The notes: generated by a model from the letters alone, not told the origin. Positions 22,924-35,599 are shown, numbered from the stretch's first letter. The stretch is 64,000 nucleotides of DNA from Prunus persica (GCF_000346465.2 NC_034012.1:12116972-12180971); one strand, 5' to 3'. Numbers and translations are program-made.

Positions 22924-25900
22924 ATGGTTTCTCATCAACAAACTAAGGATTCTGGCTCCAAGAAGCTTGGAGTGGTAGCTCCCCAAGACAAGTCTTCGAA
23001 GGAGATGAAGTCTTCGAAGAAGATGAAGTTTGCTTCATCATCTGCTGAGACAGAACCAACCAGCCAGACAACAATCTCTGATGATTCAAAGACTGGTCGA
23101 GGTATGAGCACAATGCCTCGTGTTGTGAAGAGAAAGCTTCAGAAACTGAGGCCAATTGTTGAGTACAATAAAAGGGGGAAAGGTGTTGGCCAAGCACATA
23201 TTGAGATGCAGTCGTATATTGGTGTCTTGGCACGCTCCAGGATCCCACTTGTGGACAAGAAATGGTCCCAAATCCCAAAGGATATAAAGGAGCAGATTTG
23301 GGAAGCAGTTGACATGGCTTTTGTCGTAGGCCAAGGGGGCAAGACCTCTGTTTTATCTTCTGCTGCCAAAAAATGGAAGGATTTCAAGTCTACACTAACG
23401 AGGCATTATATCCTTCCATACACCAATGACAGGGAGAAATTAAGCCAACCCCCTGAAACATATAAATTCATAGAGAAAGCACAATGGGATGCCTTTGTAG
23501 CTTCAAGGCTATCCAAAGATTTTCAGTCTGTGCATTCTCAACATTCACAGATTAGGGAGAAACTCGAGTACAATCATCGATTGTCTCGAAAAGGATATGC
23601 TGGATTGGAGGATCAATTGGAGGAAACCATGCCTGGGGTAGAAATTGATCGATCTACCTTATGGAAGAGAGCTAGACAGGACAAACATGGTAACATCCCT
23701 GATCCAAAGGTGGCAGAGAAGGCAAAATTAATTGTAAGCCTACTCACTCTGTTTTAAATTTTTATTAAACTGTGAATTATTCTTATTACGTCGTATGTTA
23801 TATTTTTCGTCGTGTGAATGATATTACCACGTCGAAACGTTTTTAAAAACGTCGTTAACGGTCTAAATAGGAATCACTACTCTGTTTTCTGTTATTATAG
23901 CATACGACGTCGGTGGTTCATTCTCGCGTCGTGTGAATGATATTACCACGTCGAAACTTTTGTAAAAACGTCGTTAACGGTCTAAATAGGAATCACTACT
24001 CTGTTTTCTTTAATTATAGCATAAGACGTCGGTTGTTTATTCATTTCGTCGTTTTAAATAAATAACCACGTCGGTATAACTACCGTCGTGATAAGTTATA
24101 ATAACGTCGTTTTATATGTTATTGCGTCGTGTGAAATTATATAATACGTCGTTTGTACATAAATAACCGTCGTGTGTTTTTTTGTTTATCTTTGTTTTAG
24201 GATGAATTGCAGAAACAAGTCTCGGAAGGCAAAGTCAGAGTAGATGGCAGCAATGATGTGCTGACCATGGCTTTGGGCCCCGAGCATCCAGGCAGGGTGA
24301 GGGGAGTTGGTGCTGGTGTTTCCCCAAGACAATATTTCAATTTGCCCAAACCACAGAGGGTGAGCTTTGACGACCGTTTGAAGGAGAGTTTAAGAGTTCT
24401 CCTTCAAGAAGAGACTAAAAAGATGGAGGCTAAGGCAAGGGAAGAGGCCTTAAGGATGGAGGCTAGGACAAAACAATTGGTAGAGGCTGAGAGGGAGCAT
24501 TTCCTGAGTCAGCTTTCCCAATTAATTCCCAATTTTGATCCAAGCATGCTTAAACCAAGAATTAGCCAAAGCCCCAAAAATCCAATGTCTGACAAAGCTA
24601 GCTGCTCTGGAGGTGATGTGAGATCCCTACATTTGGAGGATGATACTGCCAAAATGGGGAAACATCAGCCAGATGAAGAGAAGGAAGCAGAAAAAAGAGA
24701 TGAAGAGAAGGAAGAAGAAAAGGAGAAAGAAGATGAAGAAAAGCATGACGACAAGGTATGTTCACATAACTTTGCCTTTTTTATTTGTTTTTCAAAATTT
24801 CAGACGTCGATATTTTTATTTAATCCGTCGTTTGTTTAAAACTTAGACGGCGGAATTTTTTTAAGACGTAATAAAATATTTAAACGACGGTTTTTTCACC
24901 GTCGTTTAAATGGTTTCAAACGACGCTTTATTCATAAAACCGTCGTCTTTATTAAATTACCACGACAATTTTTTCACCGTCGTTTAAATACTTTTAAAAC
25001 GACGTTTTATTCCTTAAACCGTCGTCTTTATTGAATTACCACGTCATTTTTTTTATTTCTTTAAACAGGTTATTGAAGTTGGTGCTTATTCAAAAATGGA
25101 GGCGCCATCTTCTTTAAAAACCCTTTGTCGTTTTGTGGAAACGACACTCCTGCCTGAGGATAAGACAGTCCAATTTACAATTGATAAGGAGGTGTTTGGT
25201 GATGAGCGCGATACCTTCCTCCTGCCTGAAGATATTACACAATTTGCAGGCATGGAAGAAATTGGAGCTACTGTATTGGCTGTATATATGAGGTTTGTAC
25301 TTCTAAAATAATAACTCGTTGGTTTATATATTGCGTCGTCTTAACTAACTAACCACGTCGTCTTAACTAACAACCGTCGTGATAAATATATTATAACGTC
25401 CTCATCTATTTCAGTACGTCGTGTGAAATATTATAATACGTCGTTTTTTTATACATAACCGTCGTGTTTTGTGTGCTGACTTGTTTATATTATTTTATTT
25501 GTTTAGGTACTTACACGATGTTTTGAAAAAAGCCAATATGTGCAGTATGGTTGGCTTTATCGACCCTGCTACAGTTAGTGCCAACTCTGGCACAATAACT
25601 GAAAGATCACGACTCGTAGCAGCTCGACTTCAGAAGACAGACGGTGAACAGATTTTCATGATGCCTTACAATCCAGGGTTAGTCTCCTTAGGATTTTGTT
25701 TTTATGATTTTCAATAAATGACAGCTTATAAACTAACCACGTCGGTGTTTTATTTTATTTAGTCGTTTGAAACTACTAACCACGTCGGTATTTATTTATC
25801 GTCGTGATAAATATATAATGTCGTCGTTAGCTACTTTACTTCGTCGTGTGAAATACTATAATACGTCGTTTTTGTAAATAACCGTCGTTTTTATATTAAT

Positions 25901-26466
25901 TTTGTGCAGCCGTCATTGGATTTTGCTGATTGTAAGAGCAAAGAGAGAAACCGTCTATTTTCTGGATCCTCTGCCAGGAAATCGTGTGGTCGATGAAGAG
26001 GCCAAAAACATCGTGAACAGTGCTTTAAAATTATATAATACCCACATAGCCCGAGCAGGACGTAAAAATGTAATTTGGAAAACTCTCTCAGGCACACCAA
26101 AGCAACCCAGCAATGTCGAATGCGGGTATTATGTAATGCGCTTCATGAGGGACATCATCACGGATCCTTCCTTGGGGTTTGAGAATAAGGTAAGAAGAAA
26201 TTACCTTCATACATTTCACGTCGTTTTTTGTATTATCAACGACGGTCGTGTAAAATTAACGTCGTTGAATGGATATACTACGTCGGTTATGAAAAATATC
26301 GTCGTCTGTGATTGAATTTCTTTTTATTTATAAACCCTAATAGTCATTGTTTATGCAGTATGCCAAGGGAAACCAGGAAGCTTCATACCCCCAAGAAGCC
26401 ATTGATGAAGTCCGGAATGAATGGGCAGAGTTTGTTTTCCAAATTATTAAACAGGGCAATTATTGA
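22924..26466 (+). CDS. CACTA gene 1: Transposase_24 / Ulp1-like cysteine protease fusion
   Basis: Six coding exons join in frame to 715 residues: 22924-23733, 24201-24755, 25069-25292, 25507-25677, 25910-26189 and 26359-26466 (TGA). Residues about 60-270 resemble the plant Ptta/En/Spm Transposase_24 domain (conserved WSQIPKDIKEQIW and a later KKWKDFKSTL block). A Glu/Lys-rich coiled coil (about 370-450) follows. The C-terminus is a C48 Ulp1-type protease with catalytic order His (GRHW), Asp (FLDPL), Gln and Cys (NVECGYYVMRF). This is probably the TNPA-equivalent of the element, with a SUMO-protease-like domain; the substrate is unknown. I chose ATG 22924 because it follows the acceptor at 22909. 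An earlier in-frame non-ATG extension is unlikely. Confidence 0.82.
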
Positions 26467-29246
26467 ACACTTGATATTTATGTATAATGTACCAATTTTC
26501 TCTATAATATGTAATGTAAAAATTTGTTGAGGTTTTCTTAAATTAAAAAAAAAACAAACATACAAATTGCTTAACCGACGTGTAATACTTTTCCAACGAC
26601 CTAATAAAGTCAATAACCGTCGTATTTTGTTGTTGCGTGTTTTAAACAAATACGACGTAAAAAAATAGTTAGACGACGTTCTTTGAACAATTGAGTCGTT
26701 AATGGTTTACAATATCTTCAATTTCTTAAGGGTTCAGGGTATAATCGACGACGTTTATGTAACGACTGCGGTTAAGTCGTAAAATATATATTTTACGTCG
26801 TATAGTTAAATAGCCGCCATGGTTTCTCATTTTAACGACGTCATTTTAACGACTTAGTAGTCTATTACAATTTACAACGTCTACAATTTATTTAACACCG
26901 ACGTGGTTTGTTGTATGGTAAGAATATTTTATTATTTTTATATCAAAATATTCAAAATAAATATAAAATAAATCAGAAAATTGAAAAGTCAACTCCTATG
27001 AAGTCATTGATATATTTTCTTCCACATAAACCTTGAAAAAATTCATTTTGAATAACAAAAATTTAAAATGACCATCCAAAACAAAATTGTTTTGATGAGT
27101 CATAAAATCACTTCTAGTTTTATGGTTTAGGGTTTAGAGTCTAGGGTTTAGAGATTAGGGTTGTTATTTATTGGGGTTTATTTTTAAAGTATAATTTTTG
27201 GGTAGTCTAGGGTATATGTTAGGCTTTAAAACCATAAAACCTTTTATAAACTTAATTTTTTAAATTGTATAATTTAATTTTATGGGTTTAGGGTATTAAT
27301 TTTTAACGACGGTGGTTGGGTCGTGGAATACATATTTTACGTCGTACAGTAAAACATACGACATGGTTTACGCTTTAAACGACGTCATTTTAATATGTAA
27401 GTCGGTTTATATAATTTACAACGTTTTTAATTTCTTAACACCGACGTGGTTTCTCATTTTAACGACGTCATTTTAACGACTTAGTAGTCTATTACAATTT
27501 ACAACGTCTACAATTTATTTAACACCGACGTGGTTTGTTGTATGGTAAGAATATTTTATTATTTTTATATCAAAATATTCAAAATAAATATAAAATAAAT
27601 CAGAAAATTGAAAAGTCAACTCCTATGAAGTCATTGATATATTTTCTTCCACATAAACCTTGAAAAAATTCATTTTGAATAACAAAAATTTAAAATGACC
27701 ATCCAAAACAAAATTGTTTTGATGAGTCATAAAATCACTTCTAGTTTAATGGTTTAGGGTTTAGAGTCTAGGGTTTAGAGATTAGTGTTGTTATTTATTG
27801 GGGTTTATTTTTAAAGTATAATTTTTGGGTAGTCTATGTTATATGTTAGGCTTTAAAACCATAAAACCTTTTATAAACTTAATTTTTTAAATTGTATAAT
27901 TTAATTTTATGGGTTTAGTGTATTAATTTTTAACGACGGTGGTTGGGTCGTGGAATACATATTTTACGTCGTACAGTAAAACATACGACATGGTTTACGC
28001 TTTAAACGACGTTATTTTAATATGTAAGTCGGTTTATATAATTTACAACGTCTTTAATTTCTTAACACCGACGTGGTTTTTCAGTCGTCGTTATATAAAA
28101 AATTCAAAATAAATTTAAAATTAATCCGAAAAATGAACGGCCTTACGTTCTTAATCCGAAAAATGAAGTTTCCGTCGTGGAATATTAAATTTACGTCGGT
28201 ACTTGTAGAACTTTCGCCTTGGTTTTTCTTTCGACGTTTTATAACGCGCGCGCTCTAAAAATTTTCGCGCGACCTAAATTTTTTTAGATTTGGCTCTTAG
28301 TCTTATACTTTGATCCCTGAAACCTAAAATTTCAGATTTCACGCGACATAACATTTCGCTCTCTCACTTCTGCTCTAATTAAAAGTTGCACTCTCCAGGC
28401 TCGTCGAATCTGTGAGCTCGTCCAACCTGTAAGTACAAACCCTATCTTCCCCTTGTAAATTCATTGAATGATATTAGGTTGTTTTGTTAAAGGGTTTTAG
28501 GTATATGCTTTGCGATCTGTTAATAATGTGCTTATAGGTATGGGTTCATGGATTTTCTGTTTAATGGGTTCATGACAAGATCAAATAAAAGTGTACTTTT
28601 GCTGGAAATCAACACAAAAAGACACATCACCAACTTCCAAATGATTTCCAGCAAAAGGACACCTTTATTTGATCTTGTCATTTTCCGCTCTGGAGAAGGT
28701 GCAAAGTGCACCAATGCTTATAGGTATGGGTTCATGGATTTTCTGTTTAATGGGTTCATGGATTACATTATCTGTTATGTTGAATTGGGAATGGATTTAA
28801 TTTTGTCGTATCTTTTAATCACCCTATGTTATGTTGAATTGGGAATGGATTTATTGTTTTCATGCTTGGTTTCATGTATATGTTGGTTTCTTGCTTGGTT
28901 TCATATATATGTTGTGTTCTTAATGGGTTTTGTGTTCTTGAAAATAAACTGAGACACGACGAATTTTAAGGCGTACGACGACGATTACACGACGGTGTTT
29001 TTAAACTACCGTCGTTGTATTACTTATACACGACGGTTTTTTCATAAACCGTCGTTTGTATTACGTATAATAGACGACGTCTGTTGAAAATCCGTCGTCT
29101 ATATATGCCAAATACGTCTGTTTTTGATTAAAACCCGTCGTCTCTGTTGTTTATTACTTGCGATTAGATCATTGTATAATCTGCTATAGTGATGGTCATT
29201 GCCTGTATTTTCACTTTATTATAGATAATAGGTTATAGTGTCGGAG
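26467..29246 (+). repeat. CACTA intergenic region: motif arrays and 627-bp tandem duplication
   Basis: Non-coding DNA between the two CACTA genes. ACGACG-type motifs recur throughout. Segments 26818-27446 and 27445-28079 are a near-identical tandem duplication with a period of 627 bases. A GGTTTAGGGTTTAGAG stretch occurs in each copy. A hairpin is at 28574-28679. The last part before 29247 is probably the promoter and 5' UTR of the transposase gene, with a plausible donor at 28430. Confidence 0.75.
28530..28760 (+). repeat. hairpin flanked by 45-bp direct repeats upstream of the TNP2 gene
   Basis: Arms 28574-28610 and 28643-28679 are inverted with 35 of 37 bases matching (GACAAGATCAAATAAA...). 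A 32-base loop separates them. The flanking 45-bp block beginning GCTTATAGGTATGGGTTCAT occurs at 28530-28574 and again at 28716-28760. It could be a foldback insertion with an unusually long duplication, or a replication-slippage product. Confidence 0.8.
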
Positions 29247-32200
29247 ATGGATAAGTCATGGATGCACTCGGATAGAAGATCGAAGGCATATGAGTTTGGG
29301 GTGGAAGCATTTTTGAACTTTGCTGTAGAAAATCTTCTAACTACAACACATATCCGTTGTCCATGTGTTAAATGTGTTAATTTGAAGTTGTTTGGGGTTG
29401 GAATTATAAGGGATCACTTATACTTTAATGGAATTGACCAAAGCTATAAGAATTGGACATTTCACGGAGAACCTTGGGAAGCAACTACTAATGCTAGCAG
29501 AAATGTTGAAGAAGATGATGGCCATAGTAGGTACAGTTTTGTGTCTGAAGAAATTGATATGGATGATAATGATTTTGGTGATTTTGGTTCGGATCCGTAT
29601 GAGTTTGCCAATGTGATTGGGGATGGAGATCAACCAGTGTACCCTGGTTGTAGAAAGTACACGAAGTTATCGGCATTAGTGAAGTTGTATAATTTGAAGG
29701 CAAAACATGGGATGAGTGATGTCTGTTTTACAGAATTATTGATACTTCAAGGCGATTTGCTTCCAGAAGGAAATACAATACCAACCTCCATGTATGAGGC
29801 TAAAAAGACTTTGTGTGCATTGGGGCTGAGTTATGAGAAAATGCACGCATGCCCCAATGATTGCATCTTGTATAGGAAGGAGTATGAGGATTCAACTAAT
29901 TGTCCTACTTGTGGTATCTCAAGGTGGAAGGAAGGCAAAGATGCAATCTTGAAAGAGGGTGTGCCAGCGAAGGTGGTGTGGTATTTTCCCCCAATTCCAA
30001 GGTTTAAAAGGATGTTTCAATCACATGAGACAGCTAAGAGTTTGACTTGGTGGCATGCTGCTAGAAAATCAATTGACGGTCAGATGTCTCATCCGGCGGA
30101 TTCCCCGTCTTGGAAACTTCTTGATGATAAATGGCCTGAGTTTGGTAATGAGCCGAGAAACTTGAGATTGGCTCTTTCATCTGATGGATTCAATCCCCAC
30201 AGTTCTCTAAGTAGCAGATATAGTTGTTGGCCGGTTATCTTAGTTACATATAATCTCCCTCCATGGCTGTGCATGAAACGAAAGTTCATGATGTTAACCT
30301 TATTGATTTCCGGTCCTAAACAACCCGGAAATGATATAGACGTCTACTTGGAGCCTTTGATTGATGATTTAAAATCCTTGTGGGTTGGGATTAGAGGAGT
30401 GTATGATGCACATAATGGAGAATACTTTACACTCAGAGCTGCATTAATGTGGACAATTAATGATTTCCCCGCCTATGGAAACTTATCTGGTTGTATTGTT
30501 AAAGGATATAAAGCTTGTCCAATATGCGGCGATGATACACCTAGTCACAGGTTGAAAAATGGCCACAAAATTTGTTACATTGGGCATAGAAAATGGTTAC
30601 CAATCAATCATCCATATAGGAGGCAACGTGCAGCTTTTAATGGGAAACCTGAATATGGCATACCTCCAGAGCCATTAACCGGAGAAGAAGTGCTGCATAT
30701 GGTTGAAAATGGTGACAGAGTTTGTTGGAAGAAGAAATCAATATTCTTTGATCTCGAGTATTGGAAATACCTTCCTGTGAGGCATGCCCTAGATGTTATG
30801 CACATTGAGAAGAATGTTTGCGATAGTATCATTGGTACATTGCTGGAGATCCCTGGAAAAAATAAAGATGGGATTGCTGCTCGATTAGATTTATTGAACA
30901 TGGGGGTCAAAACTGATTTGCAACCCGAGTATGGAGAAAGACGTACTCGTTTGCCTCCTGGGCCTTGGAATTTGTCAAGAGCAGAGAAGAGAGAGGTTTG
31001 CAATTCTTTCTATGGTATGAAGGTCCCTGAAGGTTATTCTTCAAATATTAAAAATCTTGTATCTGTACAAGATTCAAGACTTCTTGGCCTTAAATCACAT
31101 GATTGTCATACTTTAATGCAACAATTGCTCCCTGTGGCAATTCGTTCTGTTTTGGAGAAGCCTGCAAGGTATGCAATAACTCGTTTGTGCTTCTTCTTCA
31201 ATGCTATATGTGCAAAGACTGTTGATGTTTCCAAGCTAGATAAGTTGGAAGAAGATGTAGTAGTTACTCTGTGTTTGCTTGAGAAGTACTTTCCCCCTTC
31301 ATTCTTTGATATCATGGTTCATCTAGTAGTACATCTTGTCAGAGAAGTTCGTCTATGTGGGCCAGTATATTTTAGGTGGATGTATCCGTTTGAAAGATAT
31401 ATGAAAGTGCTGAAGGGGTATGTTCAGAATCGTACTCGTCCCGAAGGTTGCATTGCTGAGCGGTATATAGCTGAAGAAGCGGTAGAGTTTTGTACTCAGC
31501 ATTTATCTGATGTTAGTACAGTTGGAGTGCCTTCAAGCCAAAAGATGGGAGTTTCAAAGCCATTATCAGGTTGCACAGTGAGCGTAGTTGATCAGGACCT
31601 GTTGAATCAAGCACATCTATATGTCTTGGAGAATACGGAGGAAGTCCTACCTTATATCGAGTACGTATGAGTTTTATTCTTTAAGTTTCCATTTAAAATT
31701 ATTTCTTATGTTTATCTTATATATTTGGGACCGTAATGCTTGAATTTTTCGTGTCATGTAGGCAACATATGATCCACATCAAGACTGCTTATCCAAAATT
31801 TAGAAAGAGAACAAAGTGGCTGCAGGATAAGCACAATAGCACTTTCATTCAATGGTTACGCTTCAAGGTATATGTTGTTGAATAACGTATTTCTCTTTTA
31901 ATTTTCTTCTTATTTATATGTTAGGATGAATTAAGATATAATTAATTTGCAGGTTCAAAGTGAACTTGAGGAAGACAATCATGGCGTATCAGAAAATTTA
32001 AGGTGGCTAGCAGCTGGTCCAAACATGTCAGTGCCATTATATAGGAGCTATCTTATTAAAGGTATTAAATTCAATATCAAGGCACAAGATGATGTGCGGA
32101 CAACTCAAAATAGTGGAGTTTATTTACTTGCACATACCATGCAAGTTGCTAGTGCCAAGGATAAAAACCCAATTCTCTCAAATATGGGTTTCTATGGTGT

Positions 32201-32597
32201 CATTCAAGAAATTTGGGACCTTGACTACCAAAAGTTTACAATCCCAGTCTTTAGGTGTGATTGGATAGATAGTTCTGGTCTTGTAGTCGACGAACTTGGA
32301 TTTACCCTTGTAGATTTGAGTAAAATTGGACATAGGAATGACCAATTTGTTTTGGCTTCTCAAGTCAAACAAATATTTTTTGTTGACGACCCGATGCATC
32401 GTGGTTGGTCGGTAGTGTTATCAATGCCTAGTAGAGAATATAATGATGTTATTGGTGATGAAGTATTAGGTGATGTGATAATTGAGTGTGAGCCATTTAC
32501 TAGAGGGATGCCAAATGTTGACACATTTGATGAACTGGTAGGTGAGTTAGGCGGTCAAAATATTCGAGATGGGTGTGAAGATATATGGATTGAATGA
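29247..32597 (+). CDS. CACTA gene 2: TNP2-type transposase
   Basis: Three coding exons, 29247-31660, 31762-31867 and 31953-32597 (TGA), join in phase to 1054 residues. Domain order seen: N-terminal transposase-associated zinc-binding domain (WMHSDRRSKAYEFGV; CPCVKC), the long tnp2 catalytic region (about 200-420; CPNDCILYRKEYE, CPTCG), a DUF4218-like block (MHIEKNVCDS..., RWMYPFERYMKVLKGYV) and a DUF4216-like block near the C-terminus (GVIQEIWDLDY, VFRCDWID). This is the normal full architecture of plant CACTA TNPD/TNP2 proteins, which cut the element ends. The ATG at 29247 is preferred because the upstream codon is GTG. No lesions were seen. Confidence 0.93.
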
Positions 32598-32639
32598 TGC
32601 TTATGTAATTGGCAGTGTATGACATTAATTTTGTAATAT

Positions 32640-33958
32640 ATTGTAATGTGATTTCTTCACTTTCTACGTTCAAATAAAACACGACGTTATTGTGAATCAG
32701 TTATTCAGCATATTTACCGACGTCTTAAAGCAACGTAACAATGAAGAACCACGACGCTATTGTGAAGCAATTATTCAGGATATCACGTCGGTGAAGGATA
32801 AAGAACCGCCATGTAATTCAAAATAACACGACTCCAATCCCATAATACCGACGTCTAAAAAACGAGATATATAATCTGAACGTTAAAAAATACGACGTCA
32901 TCATACATTTTCCACGTCGCAAGTTCTTTTATAAACGAAGAGGAACGAAATTAATTCCGACGGAAATTCATTATAACCGCCGTCTAATAACAATTAAACG
33001 ACGTTATTTGTAATACGGCTCCCATCATAATCTACGCCGTCTATATGTTCTGTAATACGGCTCTCATTTATTTGGAACCGACGTTGTTTAGACGTTCAAC
33101 GTCGTCTATATTATTAAGTGCGTCGTGAGTAATGAATACATATAAATACAACGTCGACTATATAAATGTATACGTCGTAAATAATGACACTGACAACTAT
33201 TTCCACGTCATCTTTTTTAGAAAAATCGAAGTGGAAAATTTATTTCACGACGGTTTTTTGTAAATAAGAGACGTTGTAGAACTTTAGCAGACTAAACACG
33301 TCTGTTTTTATTGTTTTCCGACGTTGTTGTATTTAACAACGTCTAATATTTATGGTCGTTGTTTGTTTCTGAAAATAGGACGTATAAATTTTTTAATACG
33401 ACTCTCATATATTTGTAACTGACGTTGTTTAGTTTTTCAACGTCTACTATAGAAACACATACGTCGTAAATAATGACACTGACAACTATTTCCACGTCAT
33501 CTTTTATCGAAAAATCGAAGTGGAAAATTAATTGTACGACGGTTGTGTTTATATGTGCGACGTAGTAGGTATCAATAACGTCGTCTTCTAATGTATTTAA
33601 AGACGTCATATTTTTTATTGTCGTGAAAATTATATTTAACGTCGGCGTATTTTTATTGTCGTCGTTGTATGTCTATCTTGCGGCCTTGTTCTCTTAATAT
33701 GTGTCATATTTTTCCTTTTTAACGACGGTCTTTTTAGAGAATTGGTCGTCTATTATCATCCTCGATTGCTTTTTTTAGATCTTTTTGCAGTACAAAGACG
33801 TCGTTTTGTATTTTTTGATGACGTTGTATTGTTTAACAACGACGGTTATTTAGCGTCGTGGTTTATGAGGGAAAAGATGACGGTGGATTCCACGACCATT
33901 GAAAAACCAAATACACGACGGTGATTTACCGTCGTCTTTTTGCTTTTTTGTAGTAGTG
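32640..33958 (+). repeat. CACTA 3' subterminal motif array
   Basis: About 1.3 kb without genes, packed with ACGACG/CGTCGT motifs in both orientations. A partial internal duplication contains AATAATGACACTGACAACTA at about 33182 and again at about 33470. It ends in the terminal inverted repeat. Confidence 0.85.
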
Positions 33959-33961
33959 AGT

Positions 33962-35580
33962 TTACCCTATTTGCCCTTCCTTGCGTGTCACTCCAGCTCC
34001 TTTTCGATTGCTTCCACCATTTGTTCTACATTAGTCCCTTCCACTTCCAAAGAACTTGACGCCGTGGTATCATTAGGATAAATTGACTCATCATCATGGA
34101 GCTCATGTAGATCCGTAACATTGAAAGAAAGTGCTTGATATGCCCATTGAAGAAGGAAGATCCACGACATAGGCATTATCGTTTATTTTCTTCATAACTT
34201 TGTAGGGGCCATACTTTTGAGGTTTTAGTTTGCTGTAGGTACCAATTGGAAACATTCTCTCCTCAAGTAAACCATCATGAAGTCTCCTTCCTAGAACAGC
34301 TTCACACGGCAGTGCTTGTTAGCGGCTACCTTAAATTTGGCGTTGGTCCTCTCTAGCTTTTCCTTCATTTCTTCCCTCAAAGTCTGAACCTGTTCAGCCA
34401 TATTTTCAGCGGCTACACTAGTCTTCCGGGCTCTGAAAAGCTTGACTAGGTCAACCACATGTTTAGGCATCGAAGTGTAAACAATGGCAAATGGTGATTT
34501 TCATGTGGAAGAATGAACAACACCGTTGTAAGTGAACTCCACCTGTGGCAATGCAACATCTCATTGCTTCAGCCCGTCTCTGCAAAAGCTCCTAACCATG
34601 TTTTCGAGGGTTCTGTTAGTAACCTCACATTGACCATCGGTTTACGGATGAGCGGTGCTACTACGATTCAAGTCCGTATCAAACATCCTTCATAAGGTTA
34701 TCCAAAAGTGGCTAAGGAATTTGGTGACATGGTCTGACGTAATAGATTTAGGAATACCATGCAACCGCACAACCTCCCTAAAAAACCATTTGGTTATGTT
34801 GGAAGTGTCCGCAGTCTTCTTGCAAGCAATAAAATGCTCAATCTTAGAAAACCTGTCAACCACAAACAAAACAGAATCAACTCCTTGTTGTGTACGAGGG
34901 AGTCCCATAACAAAATCCATAGACAAGTCTTACCAAATATCATCAAGGATAGAGAGAGGCATATAAAGACTTGTATTTTGGGACAACCCTTTAGATACTT
35001 GACAACTGTTGTACTTCCGCACAATGGTGTTGACATCTCACTATTTCAAGTGTGGCAAAAAATAATTCTCCTCAATACTGACAATGGTTTTATCACAGCC
35101 TAGATGGCCACTTAGTCCACCCCTATGCAAGTCCCTGATCAGTTTCTCCCTTAAAGAAGAAGTAGGAATGCATAATCGATTGCTCTTAAATAAATACCCC
35201 TCATTAACATGATAATTTGTCATCTATTCATTGCGAATAAACTTAGCCCAAATTTCATGAAAATCCTCATCAGTCTCATATAGTTCCTTCAGAAATTTGA
35301 AACCCATAACTTCTTGAGCCAAAGTAACAAGCAAAGTTGCTCGACAACTCAATGCATCTGCTACACGATTAAGAATTCCATGTTTATATTTAATAAAAAT
35401 AGAAATTTATGCAGAAAAGTAGCCCACCTGACATGCATTTTTTTTCACACTCTTCTGGCCATTGATAAAATTTATGGGCTTGGTGGTCAGTGTAAAGTAC
35501 AAACTTCTGTTGCACTAGAGAATGTTTCCATTGTTCATATTGCATTCATTTGCATGTTCGATGACTCATATGCTTGAGGG
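33962..35580 (-). pseudogene. Ty3/gypsy pol remnant: RNase H tail, integrase, C-terminus
   Basis: Broken minus-strand frames, read right to left, give an RNase H end, the integrase zinc-binding region (35223-35041, [14 protein letters not shown]), the integrase core (34926-34690, [20 protein letters not shown], second Asp in [12 protein letters not shown]) and the downstream linker to about 33988. Stops and frameshifts are frequent. The CACTA element interrupts its 3' end. Confidence 0.8.
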
Positions 35581-35599
35581 CACCAAAATCGTGGTGGCG

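Larger units (their letters stand above)
20776..33958 (+). mobile_element. CACTA (En/Spm) DNA transposon, 13,183 bp, apparently complete
   Basis: The left terminus CACTACTACAAAAAGTG and the right terminus (reverse complement CACTACTACAAAAAAGC) share 14 identical bases, and the similarity continues to an AAAAAGACGAC block. The target duplication AGT is perfect (20773-20775 and 33959-33961), the 3-bp size expected for CACTA elements. Inside are two plus-strand genes with intact splicing frames and very dense ACGACG/CGTCGT motif arrays. Nothing seen prevents autonomy. It is inserted in a Ty3/gypsy remnant. Confidence 0.95.

Noticed and set aside
22943..23387. Three minus-strand frames inside CACTA gene 1
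   Set aside because: Shadows of the sense exon, which has domain support.
27118..27180. GGTTTAGGGTTTAGAG repeats resembling plant telomere sequence
   Set aside because: Only a few imperfect units with interruptions, and they are duplicated with the 627-bp unit of the CACTA spacer. Not an interstitial telomere array.
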